DNA from: Streptomyces chartreusis
GTDB taxonomy: Bacteria > Actinomycetota > Actinomycetes > Streptomycetales > Streptomycetaceae
Length of the DNA: 64,000 nucleotides
Direction of reading: 5' to 3'
NCBI RefSeq assembly: GCF_008704715.1
Contig: NZ_CP023689.1
Span: 8,246,001-8,310,000, forward strand
Numbering within the stretch: position 1 is the stretch's first letter; each line of letters opens with the position of its first letter. This document shows, in pieces, positions 39,461 to 47,435 of the stretch. The notes beneath the pieces are model-generated. The model worked only from the letters and a program-made list of their open reading frames with translations, was not told the origin of the DNA and searched no databases. Position numbers and translations under genes: made by a program.

Positions 39461-40231
39461 ATGACAGACATGACTGAACTGCCTGCACTCTCCGGCAAGG
39501 TCGCCCTGGTCACGGGTGCCAGCCGCGGCATCGGCTACGGCGTCGCCGAGGCGCTCGTCGCGCGCGGCGACCGCGTCGTCATCACCGGCCGGGGCGAGGA
39601 CGCCCTCAAGGAAGCCGTCGAGCAGCTCGGCGCCGAGCGCGCCGTCTACGTGGCCGGCAAGGCCCACGACGAGGCCCACCAGGCCGTCGCCGTCGAGCGC
39701 GCCATGGAGGCCTTCGGCCGGGTCGACTACCTGGTCAACAACGCCGGTACCAACCCGGTGTTCGGGCCGCTCGCCGACCTCGACCTGAACGTGGCCCGCA
39801 AGGTCTTCGAGACCAACGTGATCTCGGCCCTGGGCTTCGCCCAGAAGACCTGGCACGCCTGGCAGAAGGACAACGGCGGCGCGATCGTCAACATCGCCTC
39901 CGTCGCGGGCATCGCGCCCTCGCCGTTCATCGCCGCCTACGGCGTGAGCAAGGCCGCGATGATCAACCTCACCCAGCAGATGGCGCACGAGTTCGCGCCC
40001 AAGGTGCGGGTCAACGCCATCGCCCCGGCCGTGGTGAAGACCAAGTTCGCCCAGGCCCTGTACGAGGGCCGGGAGGCGGAGGCCGCCGCGTCCTACCCGC
40101 TGGGCCGGCTCGGCGTCCCCTCGGACATCGGCGGCGCCGCCGCGTTCCTCACCTCGGACCAGTCCGACTGGGTCACCGGACAGACGCTCGTCGTCGACGG
40201 CGGCATCTTCCTCAACGCGGGCGTCGGCTGA
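39461..40231 (+). CDS. SDR family oxidoreductase, second of the operon
   Basis: A classical SDR of 256 residues with TGASRGIGYGVAEAL, the NNAG motif, catalytic Ser in NIASVAG, and Tyr-Lys in AAYGVSKAA. VVITGRGED after strand 2 (Gly-Arg rather than Asp) suggests NADP preference, different from the first SDR. The pair could therefore couple an NAD and an NADP step or act on related substrates. It ends at a very strong terminator. Confidence 0.9.
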   Translation: MTDMTELPALSGKVALVTGASRGIGYGVAEALVARGDRVVITGRGEDALKEAVEQLGAERAVYVAGKAHDEAHQAVAVERAMEAFGRVDYLVNNAGTNPVFGPLADLDLNVARKVFETNVISALGFAQKTWHAWQKDNGGAIVNIASVAGIAPSPFIAAYGVSKAAMINLTQQMAHEFAPKVRVNAIAPAVVKTKFAQALYEGREAEAAASYPLGRLGVPSDIGGAAAFLTSDQSDWVTGQTLVVDGGIFLNAGVG

Positions 40232-40259
40232 CCCGCGGGACACCACTTCCGACACCACT

Positions 40260-40298
40260 CGACACGGGCGCCGCTGGACATCAGCGGCGCCCGTGTCG
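40260..40298 (+). terminator. Very strong terminator after the SDR operon
   Basis: A perfect 17-bp inverted repeat (40260-40276 pairing with 40282-40298; core GGGCGCCGCTG) closes a 5-nt loop, 29 bases after the stop. It is the longest perfect stem I found in the window. Confidence 0.88.
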
Positions 40299-40438
40299 AC
40301 GTACCGGAAGATCACTAAACATTGACAACGTAGTCATCAAAATAACGAACAAGTGCACTACGAGACAGGAGGTCCAACGGCCGGAACACTGCGGTATCGT
40401 CTGCCGACCCTTGGTATGGCAGATCGAGGAGCGTGCGC

Positions 40439-42019
40439 GTGTTCAACCGGATCCGACGCCTGCGGCAGGTGGCGGCCATCGCGTCCATATCGTCCCTGGT
40501 GGCAGGTTGTGGTGTCCTTTCGTCCGACTCGACGGAGGACCAGGGACCGATCATGGTGGGGACGACGGCAGCCCCCAGCACCCTTGATCCCGCCGCGTCG
40601 TGGGACAGCTCCTGGGAATTGTTCCGCAACATTTATCAGACACTGCTGAGCTATCCCTCGGGCGCCAGCGCCCCCGAGCCGGATGCCGCGGAGAGCTGCC
40701 GGTTCACCGACAACTCGAACACGAAGTACCAGTGCGAGCTGCGTGAGGGACTGACCTTCTCCGACGGGCACACGCTCGACGCCAAGGCGGTCAAGTACTC
40801 GATCGACCGGATCCGGAAGATCAACGTCAACGGCGGTCCCGCCGGTCTGCTGGGCAGCCTCGAACGCGTCCAGGTGCTGAACGACCGCGAGATCGTCTTC
40901 CACCTCAACAAGGCCGACGCGACCTTCCCGTTCGTGCTCGCCACCCCGGCGATGTCGATCGTCGACCCCGAGGACTACCCCGCGGACAAGCTCCGTGAGG
41001 ACGGCACGATCGTCGGCTCCGGGCCGTACACCCTGTCCTCGTACGACGACGGCAAGACGGCCGAACTCTCCAAGAACGACCGCTACAACGGCCTCGCCGA
41101 GCGCAAGAACAGCGCCGTGACGATCCGGTACTACCAGGACTCGCCCACCATGGTGAGCGCGCTGCGCGACAAGAAGCTCGACGTCGCCTTCCGAGGCCTC
41201 GCCGCCGACGACGTCGTCGACATCCAGGCCGACGACGATGACGAGCTCCAGATGATCGAGGGCTCCGGCACCGAGATCAACTACCTGGTGTTCAACCCCA
41301 AGGACCCGATGGCCGGCAAGGCCGCGGTCCGCAAGGCCGTAGCCCAGGTCGTCGACCGCCCGGCCATCGCCCACAAGGTCTACCGGGACACCGTCGAGCC
41401 GCTGTACTCGATGGTCCCCAAGGGCCTGACGGGACACACCACGGGCTTCTTCGACGACTACGGCGACCCGAGCGCGACCAAGGCCCGCAAGATCCTCACC
41501 GAGGCGGGCATCTCCACCCCCGTCAAGCTCAAGTTCTGGTACACCAGCGACCGCTACGGCTCCGCCACCAAGGCGGAGTTCGAGGAGCTGAAGAGCCAGC
41601 TGGAGGACTCCGGCCTCTTCCAGATCACCCTGAAGAGCCGTCCCTGGAAGGACTACGTCACCGGCTACCAGAAGGGCGAGTACCCGGTGTTCGGGCGTGG
41701 CTGGTTCCCCGACTTCCCGGACGCGGACAACTTCATCGCCCCGTTCGTCGGCGAGCAGAACGCGCTCGGCACGCCCTACGTGACGCCCAGGATCACCGAG
41801 GACCTGCTGCCCAACTCCCGCGCCCAGAGCGACCGGGCCAACGTCGTGAAGGACTTCGAGGACGCCCAGCGCATCCTCGTCGACGACGCACGGCTGCTGC
41901 CGCTGTGGCAGGGCCGGCAGTACGTGGCCGCGAGCGCCGAGATCTCCGGCGCGGAGCGGGCGCTGGACCCGTCGACGATCATGATGATGGGCGAGCTGTC
42001 CCGCAAGACCAGCTGGTAG
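40439..42019 (+). CDS. Peptide/nickel-type ABC solute-binding lipoprotein (SBP family 5), orphan
   Basis: An extracellular lipoprotein of 526 residues. The Sec/lipoprotein signal has a basic start, a hydrophobic core and lipobox LVAGC. The mature domain follows the SBP_bac_5 order: TLDPAASWDSSWELFRNIYQ, GLTFSDGHTLDAKAVKYSI, VGSGPYTL, NYLVFNPKDP and GRGWFPDFPDADNF. I chose the GTG at 40439 because GAGGAG lies 7 bases upstream; a GTG at 40433 is too close. No permease or ATPase genes follow, so it must work with a distant transporter or as a sensor. An AT-rich leader with dyad CGTAGT/ACTACG (40329-40334, 40357-40362) precedes it. Confidence 0.92.
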   Translation: MFNRIRRLRQVAAIASISSLVAGCGVLSSDSTEDQGPIMVGTTAAPSTLDPAASWDSSWELFRNIYQTLLSYPSGASAPEPDAAESCRFTDNSNTKYQCELREGLTFSDGHTLDAKAVKYSIDRIRKINVNGGPAGLLGSLERVQVLNDREIVFHLNKADATFPFVLATPAMSIVDPEDYPADKLREDGTIVGSGPYTLSSYDDGKTAELSKNDRYNGLAERKNSAVTIRYYQDSPTMVSALRDKKLDVAFRGLAADDVVDIQADDDDELQMIEGSGTEINYLVFNPKDPMAGKAAVRKAVAQVVDRPAIAHKVYRDTVEPLYSMVPKGLTGHTTGFFDDYGDPSATKARKILTEAGISTPVKLKFWYTSDRYGSATKAEFEELKSQLEDSGLFQITLKSRPWKDYVTGYQKGEYPVFGRGWFPDFPDADNFIAPFVGEQNALGTPYVTPRITEDLLPNSRAQSDRANVVKDFEDAQRILVDDARLLPLWQGRQYVAASAEISGAERALDPSTIMMMGELSRKTSW

Positions 42020-42160
42020 GAAGCTCCCTCCGGGGGGTGGCAGACCGGGATGTGCGGTCCACGGGGCGATTGTCAGTGGCCGCCTGTAGGTTCTGATGCC
42101 TGGACGCGACCGCTGGTCGTGGACCGCACATCGTCTGCCGTACACCGTGAGGAAGTTGAC

Positions 42161-42844
42161 GTGACCGACATCGCCATGCTGCCCGAGTCCTGGCGCGGGG
42201 TTCTGGGCGACGAGCTTCAGCAGCCCTACTTCAAGGAGCTGACGGAGTTCGTCGAGGAGGAGCGGGCGAAGGGTCCCGTCTACCCGCCGCGCGACGAGGT
42301 CTTCGCGGCGCTGGACGCGACGCCGTACGACAAGGTGAAGGTCCTGATCCTCGGCCAGGACCCGTACCACGGCGAGGGCCAGGGCCACGGCCTGTGCTTC
42401 TCGGTCCGCCCCGGGGTGAAGACGCCGCCCTCGCTGCGCAACATCTACAAGGAGATGCAGGAGGAGCTCGGCCACCCCGTCCCGGACAACGGCTATCTGA
42501 TGCCGTGGGCCGAGCAGGGCGTCCTGCTGCTCAACGCGGTGCTGACGGTCCGCTCCGGCGAGGCGAACTCGCACAAGGGCAAGGGCTGGGAGAAGTTCAC
42601 CGACGCGGTGATCAAGGCCGTCGCGGGCCGGCCGGACCCGGCCGTGTTCGTGCTGTGGGGCAACTACGCCCAGAAGAAGCTCCCGCTGATCGACGAGACC
42701 CGGCACGTGGTGGTGAAGGGGGCGCACCCCTCGCCGCTGTCGGCGAAGAAGTTCTTCGGGTCCCGCCCGTTCACCCAGATCGACGAGGCGGTGGCCCAGC
42801 AGGGCCACGAGCCGATCGACTGGCGCATCCCGAACCTGGGCTGA
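42161..42844 (+). CDS. ung: Uracil-DNA glycosylase (family 1)
   Basis: This enzyme removes uracil from DNA, starting base-excision repair. It has 227 residues, normal length. The catalytic water-activating loop GQDPYHG contains Asp67. The uracil-stacking segment LCFSVRPGVKTPPSL, the specificity strand LLLNAVLTVR and the C-terminal HPSPLS loop with its catalytic His are all intact. The start is a GTG at 42161 with GAGGA upstream. Streptomyces often carry two ung copies; this is one. It is likely monocistronic, ending at the hairpin that includes its stop codon. Confidence 0.97.
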   Translation: MTDIAMLPESWRGVLGDELQQPYFKELTEFVEEERAKGPVYPPRDEVFAALDATPYDKVKVLILGQDPYHGEGQGHGLCFSVRPGVKTPPSLRNIYKEMQEELGHPVPDNGYLMPWAEQGVLLLNAVLTVRSGEANSHKGKGWEKFTDAVIKAVAGRPDPAVFVLWGNYAQKKLPLIDETRHVVVKGAHPSPLSAKKFFGSRPFTQIDEAVAQQGHEPIDWRIPNLG

Positions 42845-42870
42845 CCGGCCTCCCGCCCGCCGGGCCGGTC
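42843..42870 (+). terminator. Hairpin at the ung stop codon
   Basis: GACCGGCC (42843-42850) pairs perfectly with GGCCGGTC (42863-42870) around a 12-nt loop. The stem begins inside the ung stop codon, so terminating ribosomes would affect its folding. Confidence 0.6.
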
Positions 42871-42973
42871 GGTCGAGGGGTCGGCCCGGTGCCGTACGGA
42901 GCCGCCTGACCGGGAATGCCGGTGGGGGCGGCTAGCGTCGGGTGGGACCAGCCGACGAGGGCCGGAGGACGCG

Positions 42974-43429
42974 GTGGCGGAGCGACAGGGGCAGACGGCG
43001 CCGGACGCGGTGCTGACGCGGATCGGGCAGGTCGTGATGCTCCTGCACGCCGGGGACCGCGAGGAGGCCCGGCGCCGTCTGCTGGACCTGTGGGCGGAGC
43101 TCGGCGAGGGCGCCGACCCGCTGCACCGGTGCACGCTGGCCCACTACCTGGCCGACACCCAGGACGACCCCCTGGACGAACTGGCCTGGGATCTGCGGGC
43201 GTTGGCGGCGGCGGAGGGGGCCGGCGGCGCGGTCGCCGTACGCGCGCTGTACCCCTCGCTGCATCTGAACCTGGCGGCCGACTACGTGAAGCTCGAACGC
43301 AAGGAGACGGCCATCGCCCATCTGCGTCGGGCACGGGGAGCGGCGGGGGTGCTGGGGGACGACAGCTACGGGGACGGGGTGCGGGCGCGGCTCCTGCGGC
43401 TGGAGGGGCGACTGGGGGAGGGCGTCTAG
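42974..43429 (+). CDS. Tetratricopeptide-like helical protein, 151 aa
   Basis: The protein is almost entirely alpha-helical and Ala/Leu/Arg-rich. GDREEARRRLLDLWAELGEG, HRCTLAHYLADTQDDPLDE and KLERKETAIAHLRRARGAAG have the helix-pair spacing of TPR repeats, as seen in short actinobacterial TPR proteins. It has no signal peptide and no enzyme motif. The start is a GTG at 42974 with GGAGG about 10 bases upstream. It probably mediates protein contacts; the partner is unknown. Confidence 0.75.
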   Translation: MAERQGQTAPDAVLTRIGQVVMLLHAGDREEARRRLLDLWAELGEGADPLHRCTLAHYLADTQDDPLDELAWDLRALAAAEGAGGAVAVRALYPSLHLNLAADYVKLERKETAIAHLRRARGAAGVLGDDSYGDGVRARLLRLEGRLGEGV

Positions 43430-43451
43430 CGGGCGCCGGCCCGAGGCGCCC

Positions 43452-43958
43452 TCAGCGTCCGTACGTCTTGTCGCAGATCTGCGACTCCGGGCTGTCCGGC
43501 CGCCAGCCGCCGTACTTCCTGCCCAGCTCGCAGATCTCCCCGTTGCCCCGGACCTCCTCGGGCAGCGACTGCGACAGGTCCGGGACCGGGGCGGCCGGCC
43601 GTTTTGGGCCGCGGTCGTCGGAGTGCGGGCGGCCGGGTTCCCGTCGGTCCTGGTGGTCTTCGGGGGAGTGCGTGCGAGGGGGCGGGGGCGTCGGCCGTGC
43701 CGGGGGAGTGGGGGACGCGGTGTGTGCGTCGGACGGCGCGGCTTCGGGGCTCCGGGACGGGTCGACGAGGGTCAGGGCCTCGCGGGCCGGGGCCTGCACG
43801 ACCTTCGGCTCGGTATGGACGCCCGCACCCGGAACCGGCGGCCGGGACGGCGCCGACGGTGCCCCGGGAGCCGTCGGCTGCTGGACCGTCGTGCAGCCGC
43901 CGAGGGCCGAGACGGCCACGGTGACCAGGAGCGTTGCGGTGGTCGTCGTTCGATGCAC
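43452..43958 (-). CDS. Hypothetical Pro-rich lipoprotein, about 168 aa
   Basis: The N-terminus (VHRTTTTATLLVTVAVSALGGC) is a lipoprotein signal with lipobox LGGC. About 100 residues of Pro/Ala/Ser-rich spacer follow, probably spanning the cell wall. A short conserved C-terminal domain with two cysteines (GNGEICELGRKYGGW and SQICDKTYGR) may form a disulfide. I chose the GTG at 43958 because it places the signal at the N-terminus; an ATG at 44021 would add 21 residues. No family is recognised. Similar C-terminal domains occur in several Streptomyces secreted proteins, as far as I recall. Confidence 0.65.
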   Translation of the reverse strand: MHRTTTTATLLVTVAVSALGGCTTVQQPTAPGAPSAPSRPPVPGAGVHTEPKVVQAPAREALTLVDPSRSPEAAPSDAHTASPTPPARPTPPPPRTHSPEDHQDRREPGRPHSDDRGPKRPAAPVPDLSQSLPEEVRGNGEICELGRKYGGWRPDSPESQICDKTYGR

Positions 43959-44070
43959 GCGCGCAACTCTGATGGGTCGTCCGCCCGTTGGGACAGCGGA
44001 CAAGCAGAGGTTGGTCCACACGGGTGATCTCCGGCCCCGTACGGGCGGCGCGGGCCCGCCCCGGCTGACG

Positions 44071-44583
44071 TCAGTCGCCGGTCGCGCCGTCGAGGCGCTC
44101 GCGGATCAGGTCGGCGTGCCCGTTGTGACGGGCGTACTCCTCGATCATGTGGGTGTAGATCCAGCGCAGGTTGAACTGCTCTCCGCTGCGCCGGCTGCGG
44201 CCCTTGGAGAGGTCGGCGAGACCGAATCCGGCGGCGTTGCGCCGGGCGATGTCGATCTCGGCCTGCCAGGTGGAGTACGCCTCCTGCCAGGTGTCCGCCT
44301 CGGTGAGATGGAACTCGCCGTCCGGGTCCTCCTCCGTGCCGTAGATCGGTCCGGCGTCGTCGGTCATGAGCACCTGGCGGAACCAGCCGCGCTCCACCTC
44401 CGCCATGTGCCGCACCAGTCCCATCAGGGACAGCTCGGACGGCTCCACGGACGCGGTCCTGAGCTGGGCGTCGGTCAGGCCCTCGCACTTCCACGCGAGC
44501 GTCCGGCGGTGGTAGTCCAGCCAGCCCTCCAGCATCGTGCGCTCGTCGGCGGTGGTCGCGGGCTCGTGGCGTTCTGTCGTCAT
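44071..44583 (-). CDS. DinB family protein (DUF664-like), 170 aa
   Basis: A four-helix-bundle DinB-superfamily protein: ERTMLEGWLDYHRRTLAWK, SLMGLVRHMAEVERGWFRQ and WIYTHMIEEYARHNGHADL. The three metal-binding histidines are recognisable in HRRTLA/HMAEVE/HMIEEYARHNGH. Actinobacterial members include mycothiol-dependent enzymes, so a thiol-transferase role is possible. I chose the ATG at 44583; an upstream ATG at 44616 would overlap the TetR gene by 14 bases. It follows the TetR gene on the same strand and is probably co-transcribed. Confidence 0.88.
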   Translation of the reverse strand: MTTERHEPATTADERTMLEGWLDYHRRTLAWKCEGLTDAQLRTASVEPSELSLMGLVRHMAEVERGWFRQVLMTDDAGPIYGTEEDPDGEFHLTEADTWQEAYSTWQAEIDIARRNAAGFGLADLSKGRSRRSGEQFNLRWIYTHMIEEYARHNGHADLIRERLDGATGD

Positions 44584-44602
44584 GCCCGCATCGTCGCTCA
44601 AC

Positions 44603-45229
44603 TCACCCTGGCTCACCAGCAGTTTTCGCGGGCGCGGAGGCGTCGTCGAACATCCCGCCGAGCAGTTCCCGCAGCCCCGCCCGCACTTCGTCCAGGCTCG
44701 GCACCTCCGCGTTGAAGGACCCGGCCACGCAGTTGAACATCAGCCCGTCCGCCCACGCGACCAGCGACAGCACGTGCCGGGCCGGGGCCGTCGAGCCCAG
44801 GGCGGTCACCAGGGCCGAGAGCTGGTCGCGGAAACGGGCGCCGGTCGCGTCGAAGTAGGCGCGCAGCTCGGGGCGGCGCGTGGCCTCCAGGGCGAGTTCG
44901 TAACGGGCGAGGGTCAGTTCGCGGTTGCGGGTCAGGGAGCGGTGCGTGGCCAGCGCCAGCCCGTCCACCAGCGCGTCCGGGCCGCCGCGCGGGTCCGGCA
45001 TCTCCTCCAGCGCCAGAACCTTCGCCTCGCGGTCTGCGAGCCTGCGCACGGTCAGCTCCAGCAGCGCCTGCCGGGTGCGCACCACGTTCGACGTCGAGCC
45101 CTGCGGCAGCCCGGCCGTCTCGTCGACCGCCCGGTGCGTGAGTCCCCGCATCCCGCGCTCGGCGAGCAGCGCGAGGGCGGTGTCGGCGACGAGATCGGCG
45201 CGCGAGGCGCCCGTGGTGCGTTCGGGCAT
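44603..45229 (-). CDS. TetR family transcriptional regulator
   Basis: A repressor of about 208 residues. The N-terminal helix-turn-helix (DLVADTALALLAERGMRGLT, HRAVDETAGLPQGSTSNVV) is followed by an all-helical ligand domain. The ATG at 45229 is reported, but a TTG at 45238 is better placed relative to GAGGAG (45243-45248) and would add MIS. It is divergent from a flavin monooxygenase, with two matching palindromes in the 84-bp gap, so it very probably represses that gene and itself, with the DinB gene downstream in its own operon. Confidence 0.93.
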   Translation of the reverse strand: MPERTTGASRADLVADTALALLAERGMRGLTHRAVDETAGLPQGSTSNVVRTRQALLELTVRRLADREAKVLALEEMPDPRGGPDALVDGLALATHRSLTRNRELTLARYELALEATRRPELRAYFDATGARFRDQLSALVTALGSTAPARHVLSLVAWADGLMFNCVAGSFNAEVPSLDEVRAGLRELLGGMFDDASAPAKTAGEPG

Positions 45230-45250
45230 GGAGATCAACCTACTCCTCTC

Positions 45251-45297
45251 ACTACGCCTGTAGTACAGTCGGCATCTGAAGGTACTACACCTGTAGT
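45251..45297. promoter_or_regulatory. Two matching TetR operators, ACTAC-N4-GTAGT
   Basis: ACTACGCCTGTAGT (45251-45264) and ACTACACCTGTAGT (45284-45297) share the same 5-bp dyad arms and differ at one spacer base. Their centres are 33 bp apart, about three helical turns, so two dimers would bind the same DNA face. They fill the gap between the TetR and monooxygenase starts. Confidence 0.82.
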
Positions 45298-45313
45298 CTG
45301 CTCAGGAGGAGCC

Positions 45314-46516
45314 ATGGCACAGTCGAGGCGGGCCGTCGTCATCGGCGGCGGCATCGGAGGCCTGACCGCGGCGGTCGCACTGCGCGGCAGCGGCTGGGAC
45401 GTCACCGTGCTGGAGCGCGCGCCGTCCCTGGAACCGGTCGGCGCGGCCATCTCCCTCGCACCGAACTCCCTGCGCGCACTGGACGTCATCGACGTCGGCG
45501 ACGAGATCCGTGACCTCGCGGCCTGGCAGGGCGACGGAGGGCTGCGCACCCCGTCCGGACGCTGGCTCTCCCGCACGGACGCCGACGCCGTCGCCGCCCG
45601 CTTCGGCGGCCCTCTCGTCCTGCTGCACCGGGCCACCCTCATCAACAGCCTCGCCGCCCGGCTCCCGTCCGAGGCCGTCCGCACCGGGGTCGACGCGAGC
45701 CTCGCCGACCCGGGCGACGCCGATCGTCCCGCGCGCGTGAACACACCGGACGGCGAACTGGAGGCCGACCTAGTGGTGGCCGCCGACGGCATCCGGTCCG
45801 CCGTACGGCGGGCGCTGTTCCCGCACCACCCCGGGGCCGTCTACTCAGGGTTCACCACCTGGCGGGTCGTCATACCCGTGCCCGGCGCGCGGTTCGCCTC
45901 GCACGAGACCTGGGGCCGGGGCCGCATCTGGGGCTCGCACCCGCTCAAGGACGGCCGCGTCTACGCCTACGCCGCGGCCGTCACGCCCGCCGGAGAGCAC
46001 GCCCCCGACGACGAGAGGGCCGAACTGCTGCGCCGGTACGGCGACTGGCACGACCCGATCCCCGCGATCCTCGCCGCCGCCCGCCCCGAGGACGTCCTGC
46101 GCCACGACGTCCACCACATCGCCGACCCGCTGCCCGCATACCACCGCGGCCGGGTCGCCCTGATCGGGGACGCCGCGCACGCGATGCCGCCGACGCTCGG
46201 GCAGGGCGGCAACCAGGCCATCGAGGACGCCGTCGTCCTGGCGCACCACGGCGCCGACCTCGCCGGCTACACCGCGGCCCGCCTGCCGCGTACGACCGCC
46301 GTCGCACGCCAGGCCGTCCGCGTCGGCCGGCTGAACATGATGACCGGCCGCGCCGGGATCGCCGTACGGAACTCGGCGCTGGCCGCGGTGTCCAAGGCCG
46401 CGCCGCTGCTGTTCCTGCGGGGCTTCGAGGGCATCGCCGACTGGCGGCCGCCGCAGGCGCCGTATGCTGCCGGGAAGACCCGGCAGGCAACCGCCGGCCC
46501 GTCCGGCAACAGCTAG
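45314..46516 (+). CDS. FAD-dependent aromatic-type monooxygenase (class A)
   Basis: A single-component flavin hydroxylase of 400 residues. It has the dinucleotide-binding GGGIGGLTAAVAL, the DG motif (VVAADGIRSAVR) and the second FAD motif GDAAHAMPPTLGQGGNQAIE. These mark the PHBH/UbiH-like class that hydroxylates aromatic or polyketide substrates with NAD(P)H. The middle (GFTTWRVVIPVPG, WGRGRIWGSHPL) resembles members used in drug or antibiotic inactivation. AGGAGGAG precedes the ATG at 45314. It is controlled by the divergent TetR regulator; the TetR ligand is probably its substrate. Confidence 0.92.
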   Translation: MAQSRRAVVIGGGIGGLTAAVALRGSGWDVTVLERAPSLEPVGAAISLAPNSLRALDVIDVGDEIRDLAAWQGDGGLRTPSGRWLSRTDADAVAARFGGPLVLLHRATLINSLAARLPSEAVRTGVDASLADPGDADRPARVNTPDGELEADLVVAADGIRSAVRRALFPHHPGAVYSGFTTWRVVIPVPGARFASHETWGRGRIWGSHPLKDGRVYAYAAAVTPAGEHAPDDERAELLRRYGDWHDPIPAILAAARPEDVLRHDVHHIADPLPAYHRGRVALIGDAAHAMPPTLGQGGNQAIEDAVVLAHHGADLAGYTAARLPRTTAVARQAVRVGRLNMMTGRAGIAVRNSALAAVSKAAPLLFLRGFEGIADWRPPQAPYAAGKTRQATAGPSGNS

Positions 46517-46529
46517 AGGAGACAACCCC

Positions 46530-47435
46530 GTGAAGGTCGGCTGCATCGGACTCGGCGACATCGCGCAGAAGGCATACCTGCCGGTGCTGGGCGGCCTCCC
46601 CGGGGTCGAACTGCACCTTCAGACCCGTACGCCCGCGACGCTCGCCCGGGTCGCCGACGGCCTTCACCTGCCCGCCGCGCAGCGCCACGAGGACCTCGAC
46701 TCACTGCTCGCCCAGGACCTCGACGCCGCGTTCGTGCACGCGCCCACCGGCGCCCACCCGGAGATCGTGACCCGGCTGCTGGAGGCCGGCGTGGCGGTGT
46801 ACGTCGACAAGCCGCTGGCCTACCGGCTCGCCGACTCCGAGCGGCTGGTGGCCCTCGCCGAGCAGCGGAACGTGAGCCTCGCCGTCGGCTTCAACCGGCG
46901 CTACGCGCCCGGCTACGCGCAGTGCGCCGACCATCCGCGCGAGCTGATCCTGATGCAGAAGAACCGGATCGGGCTGCCGGAAGAGCCGCGCACGATGATC
47001 CTGGACGACTTCATCCACGTCGTGGACACCCTGCGCTTCCTCGCGCCCGGCCCGGTCGACGACGTGACCGTGCGCGCCCGCGTCGTGGACGGGCTGCTGC
47101 ACCACGTCGTGCTCCAGCTCGCCGGGGACGGCTTCACCGCGCTCGGCGTGATGAACCGGCTCAGCGGCTCGGCCGAGGAGATCCTCGAGGTCTCCGGGCA
47201 GGACACCAAGCGTCAGGTCCTCAACCTCTCCGAGGTCGTCGACCACAAGGGCCAGCCGACCGTGCGACGGCGCGGGGACTGGGTGCCGGTGGCCCGGCAG
47301 CGCGGCATCGAGCAGGTGTCGCTCGCCTTCCTCGACGCCGTGCGCGCGGGCAAGGTGCTCAGTGCCCGGGACGCGCTGGCGACCCATGAGCTGTGCGAGC
47401 GGGTCGTGCGTGCGGTTCAGGAGCGGACCGCCTGA
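46530..47435 (+). CDS. Gfo/Idh/MocA family NAD(P) oxidoreductase
   Basis: A two-domain dehydrogenase of 301 residues. The N-terminal Rossmann fold has VGCIGLGDIAQKAYLPVL and the signature VYVDKPLAYRLADSERLV, with the usual EKP replaced by DKP. The C-terminal domain has ILDDFIHVVDTLRFLAPG, with His as probable catalytic base. Members oxidise or reduce sugars, inositols or related alcohols. GAGGAGA precedes the GTG at 46530, 13 bases after the monooxygenase stop, so it is likely in the TetR-controlled operon. Its 3' end overlaps the lnt gene by 77 bp in convergent direction. Confidence 0.9.
   Translation: MKVGCIGLGDIAQKAYLPVLGGLPGVELHLQTRTPATLARVADGLHLPAAQRHEDLDSLLAQDLDAAFVHAPTGAHPEIVTRLLEAGVAVYVDKPLAYRLADSERLVALAEQRNVSLAVGFNRRYAPGYAQCADHPRELILMQKNRIGLPEEPRTMILDDFIHVVDTLRFLAPGPVDDVTVRARVVDGLLHHVVLQLAGDGFTALGVMNRLSGSAEEILEVSGQDTKRQVLNLSEVVDHKGQPTVRRRGDWVPVARQRGIEQVSLAFLDAVRAGKVLSARDALATHELCERVVRAVQERTA

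Noticed and set aside
40315..40632. 105-codon minus-strand frame before the peptide-binding lipoprotein
   Set aside because: It runs across the promoter and signal peptide of the plus-strand gene and has no motif or ribosome site.
40358..42808. 816-codon minus-strand open frame across the solute-binding and ung genes
   Set aside because: Composition is Val/Gly/Arg/Asp-rich without domains, and both opposite-strand genes have clear motifs; it is a shadow.
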